In this document: piece after piece, positions 5,003 through 6,477 of the stretch
Position numbering within the stretch: position 1 is the stretch's first letter
Layout: each line of letters begins with the position of its first letter
Assembly: GCA_017995695.1 (NCBI GenBank)
Contig: JAGOIJ010000096.1
Coordinates: 1 to 6,477 of the forward strand
Origin: Candidatus Omnitrophota bacterium
GTDB taxonomy: Bacteria > Omnitrophota > Gorgyraeia > Gygaellales > Profunditerraquicolaceae
DNA length: 6,477 bases
Reading direction: 5' to 3'
Translations under genes and position numbers: made by a program
Notes under the pieces: generated by a model
What the model was told of the DNA's origin: nothing
What the model saw: the letters and a program-made list of their open reading frames with translations, nothing else
Databases searched by the model: none

Positions 5003-6477
5003 GTAAGCGGAAGCCACAATCCTCCCCAGGCAAACGGGGCAAAGATCGTATTCAAAGGCCTGCCGTTTTATGGGAATGATCTGGTGCAATTTAATCAGGC
5101 GGTTGCTGTTCAGGAAGGATGGTCTGCACAACAGCGCCAAGGCCGTATTATCGTACAGGATGATATTATTGAGGAGCATATCCAGGCATTGGATCGCGCA
5201 ACACCGGATTTAAAGAATCCGCCCAATGTTATTGTTGATTATCGTACGGGCGCAGCAAGCACCGTTTTTTCTGCGCTTGCCGAACGTAAAGGGTATCAGA
5301 TAGTAGTGTTAGATTCAGCAGATAGTGAAATTCCCGACGCAATATTTGAAAAAACAGGCAAGCCGGTCTTGATTGCCTTGAATGCGACTCCCTCTCCAGG
5401 CATGGAAGCAGGGATTTGGGATCCTTCCAAGCCGGAGGCATACGATCAAATCAAGAAAGTGCAGTTACGCATATATGGTGATCCGCGTTTCAAAGGCAAA
5501 CAATTTGCAGGTATTGTATTTGACGGCGACGGGGATAGGTCAGGGTTTCTCGATGAAGGTACTTTTGATGAGGCTTCCCGCTCTTGGCGCCCCGGTGAAA
5601 TTGTTGCGCCTGACCGCATGCTGATGTCTTTTTATCAGCGTTTTGTCCTTGAAAACATCGCTGGCATCAAGGCGCTCAATAAGCTTGGGCATACGGTAAA
5701 ACTAGCATTAGACGTGCGCGCCTCCGCGGTTATTGTGCAGGTGCTCCAAGATATCGCGCAAAAACAAAAGATACAGATTGATGGAGAGTTCATTGCCGCA
5801 GGTTACCCCAACCATCGCGGGTTTGTGCGTAAAGAAGTTTCTGCGATCTCTGAACTCTTGGCAGCGGGGCAATCAAAACTTTCTGCTGAGGAGTTAGCTG
5901 CCGTGCATGCATTGATGCGAACATACACCAGCGCCGAGGCGTCCGGTCATTTCTTCTTTAATGTCCTCCGCCAGGAGCAGTTCTTTAGGCTCAAGACAGT
6001 AGTTGATGATGGAATTACCAGTTCTATCATCTATCTGCGTTTGGTGGATACGCTGGGAGATTTTGAGCTTAAGGGTGCTGCGTATCGTGAGCCAAGCGTT
6101 AAAAAGGCGGATGCCATATTCCCTATTAATACCGTGACTAATGAAGTCAGGCTTGAGAAGGCGCCTGCCGATGTTACCAAGAAACAAGCATTAGCAGAGC
6201 GTATTATTATGAAGTTTGCCGAAGATAATGCTGGGCTTATCCCCATGCCGGTTAGCGAGTTGGCTGAACGCGTTGCTTTGGCGCGCAGTAATCCTCCTGA
6301 GCGGCAGTCTGCCCAGGAGTCTCTGCTGCTTGTTGATGGGGTGCGGCTTGTGCTGAATAATGGTTTATGGGTGCTGTTCCGCAAATCTAACACTTCAGCA
6401 GTGATCACCTTTAAGGCTGAAGCGGATGCTGCTGGGAAAGAAGCCCAGATGGGGAATCTTCTGAGCAGGCTGCTTAC
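5003..6477 (+). CDS. Phosphohexomutase (phosphomannomutase/phosphoglucomutase), continuation after the stop; partial at right edge
   Basis: This stretch continues the same frame for 491 codons with no stop up to the window end. Numbered from the ATG at 68, it contains the active-site loop SGSHNP (1647-1652; catalytic phosphoserine S1649), the metal-binding loop DGDGDR (1819-1824), the sugar-binding loop EASGH (1957-1961), DDGI (from 1980) and the domain-4 phosphate-binding loop RKSNTS (2105-2110). The product would move phosphate between C6 and C1 of mannose or glucose phosphate; the sequence does not decide which. Odd points are a longer than usual segment between the domain-3 GYPNHRGF block and EASGH, and RKSNTSA where the family usually has RPSNTEP. 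The first in-frame ATG is at 5402. A GTG at 5084 follows a weak GGGA, but starting there would omit the catalytic serine. I read it as the rest of the gene at 68, not an independent gene. Confidence 0.8.

Noticed and set aside
4970..5010. Frameshift explaining the interruption of the mutase
   Set aside because: Residues before and after the stop are in the same frame and align without gap to the family motif.
5000..5040. Recoding hairpin downstream of the stop (CCCC 5024-5027 pairing with GGGG 5036-5039)
   Set aside because: A 4-bp stem is too short to be meaningful. Selenocysteine is excluded because the stop is UAG, not UGA, and no pyrrolysine insertion structure is evident.
5003..5084. 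Independent gene starting just after the TAG, for example at GTG 5084
   Set aside because: The ribosome binding site is weak (GGGA), and the product would lack the catalytic serine and the start of domain 1. In-frame continuity makes one interrupted gene far more likely.
5894..6408. Minus-strand open frames of 97 and 125 codons opposite the mutase
   Set aside because: The plus strand here encodes the conserved EASGH, DDGI and RKSNTS mutase motifs, so the antisense frames are by-products.

Overview
The window is almost entirely one very long plus-strand reading frame that starts at 68 and is still open at the right edge. A single in-frame amber codon (TAG, 5000-5002) breaks it. Before the stop it encodes a complete 1,644-residue product. 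After the stop the same frame runs another 491 codons and completes the domain that the stop cuts through. I see no other gene on either strand and no RNA gene, CRISPR array or mobile element.

Organism: the N-terminal third (signal peptide, FRPLHLRY block near residue 48, then a helical domain), followed by unrelated modules joined by short ASSPV/ASSPL linkers, resembles from memory the giant multidomain proteins in Omnitrophota (Candidatus Omnitrophica, formerly OP3) genomes. This assignment is from recall and was not searched.

Layout: 1-31 is a hairpin plus T-tract, probably the terminator of an upstream plus-strand gene. 53-60 is a strong ribosome binding site. 68-139 encodes a signal peptide. 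140-1117 encodes the N-terminal domain. 1166-1309 encodes 48 residues without any charge. 1298-2650 encodes three modules I do not recognise, separated by SSP linkers. 2663-4567 encodes a phosphoglucose isomerase (PGI) module of the type found at the C-terminus of transaldolase/PGI fusions, with an internal 25-residue tandem duplication of its first phosphate-loop unit. 4628-6477 encodes an alpha-D-phosphohexomutase (phosphomannomutase/phosphoglucomutase) module, with the TAG four codons before its catalytic serine.

How the parts fit: PGI interconverts glucose-6-P and fructose-6-P, and the mutase would convert a hexose-6-P to the hexose-1-P used for sugar nucleotides. Together they connect central sugar phosphates to polysaccharide or nucleotide-sugar synthesis. 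It is odd that both sit in a protein with an apparent export signal, and that the mutase is cut by a stop at its active site although the remaining frame and catalytic motifs are intact.
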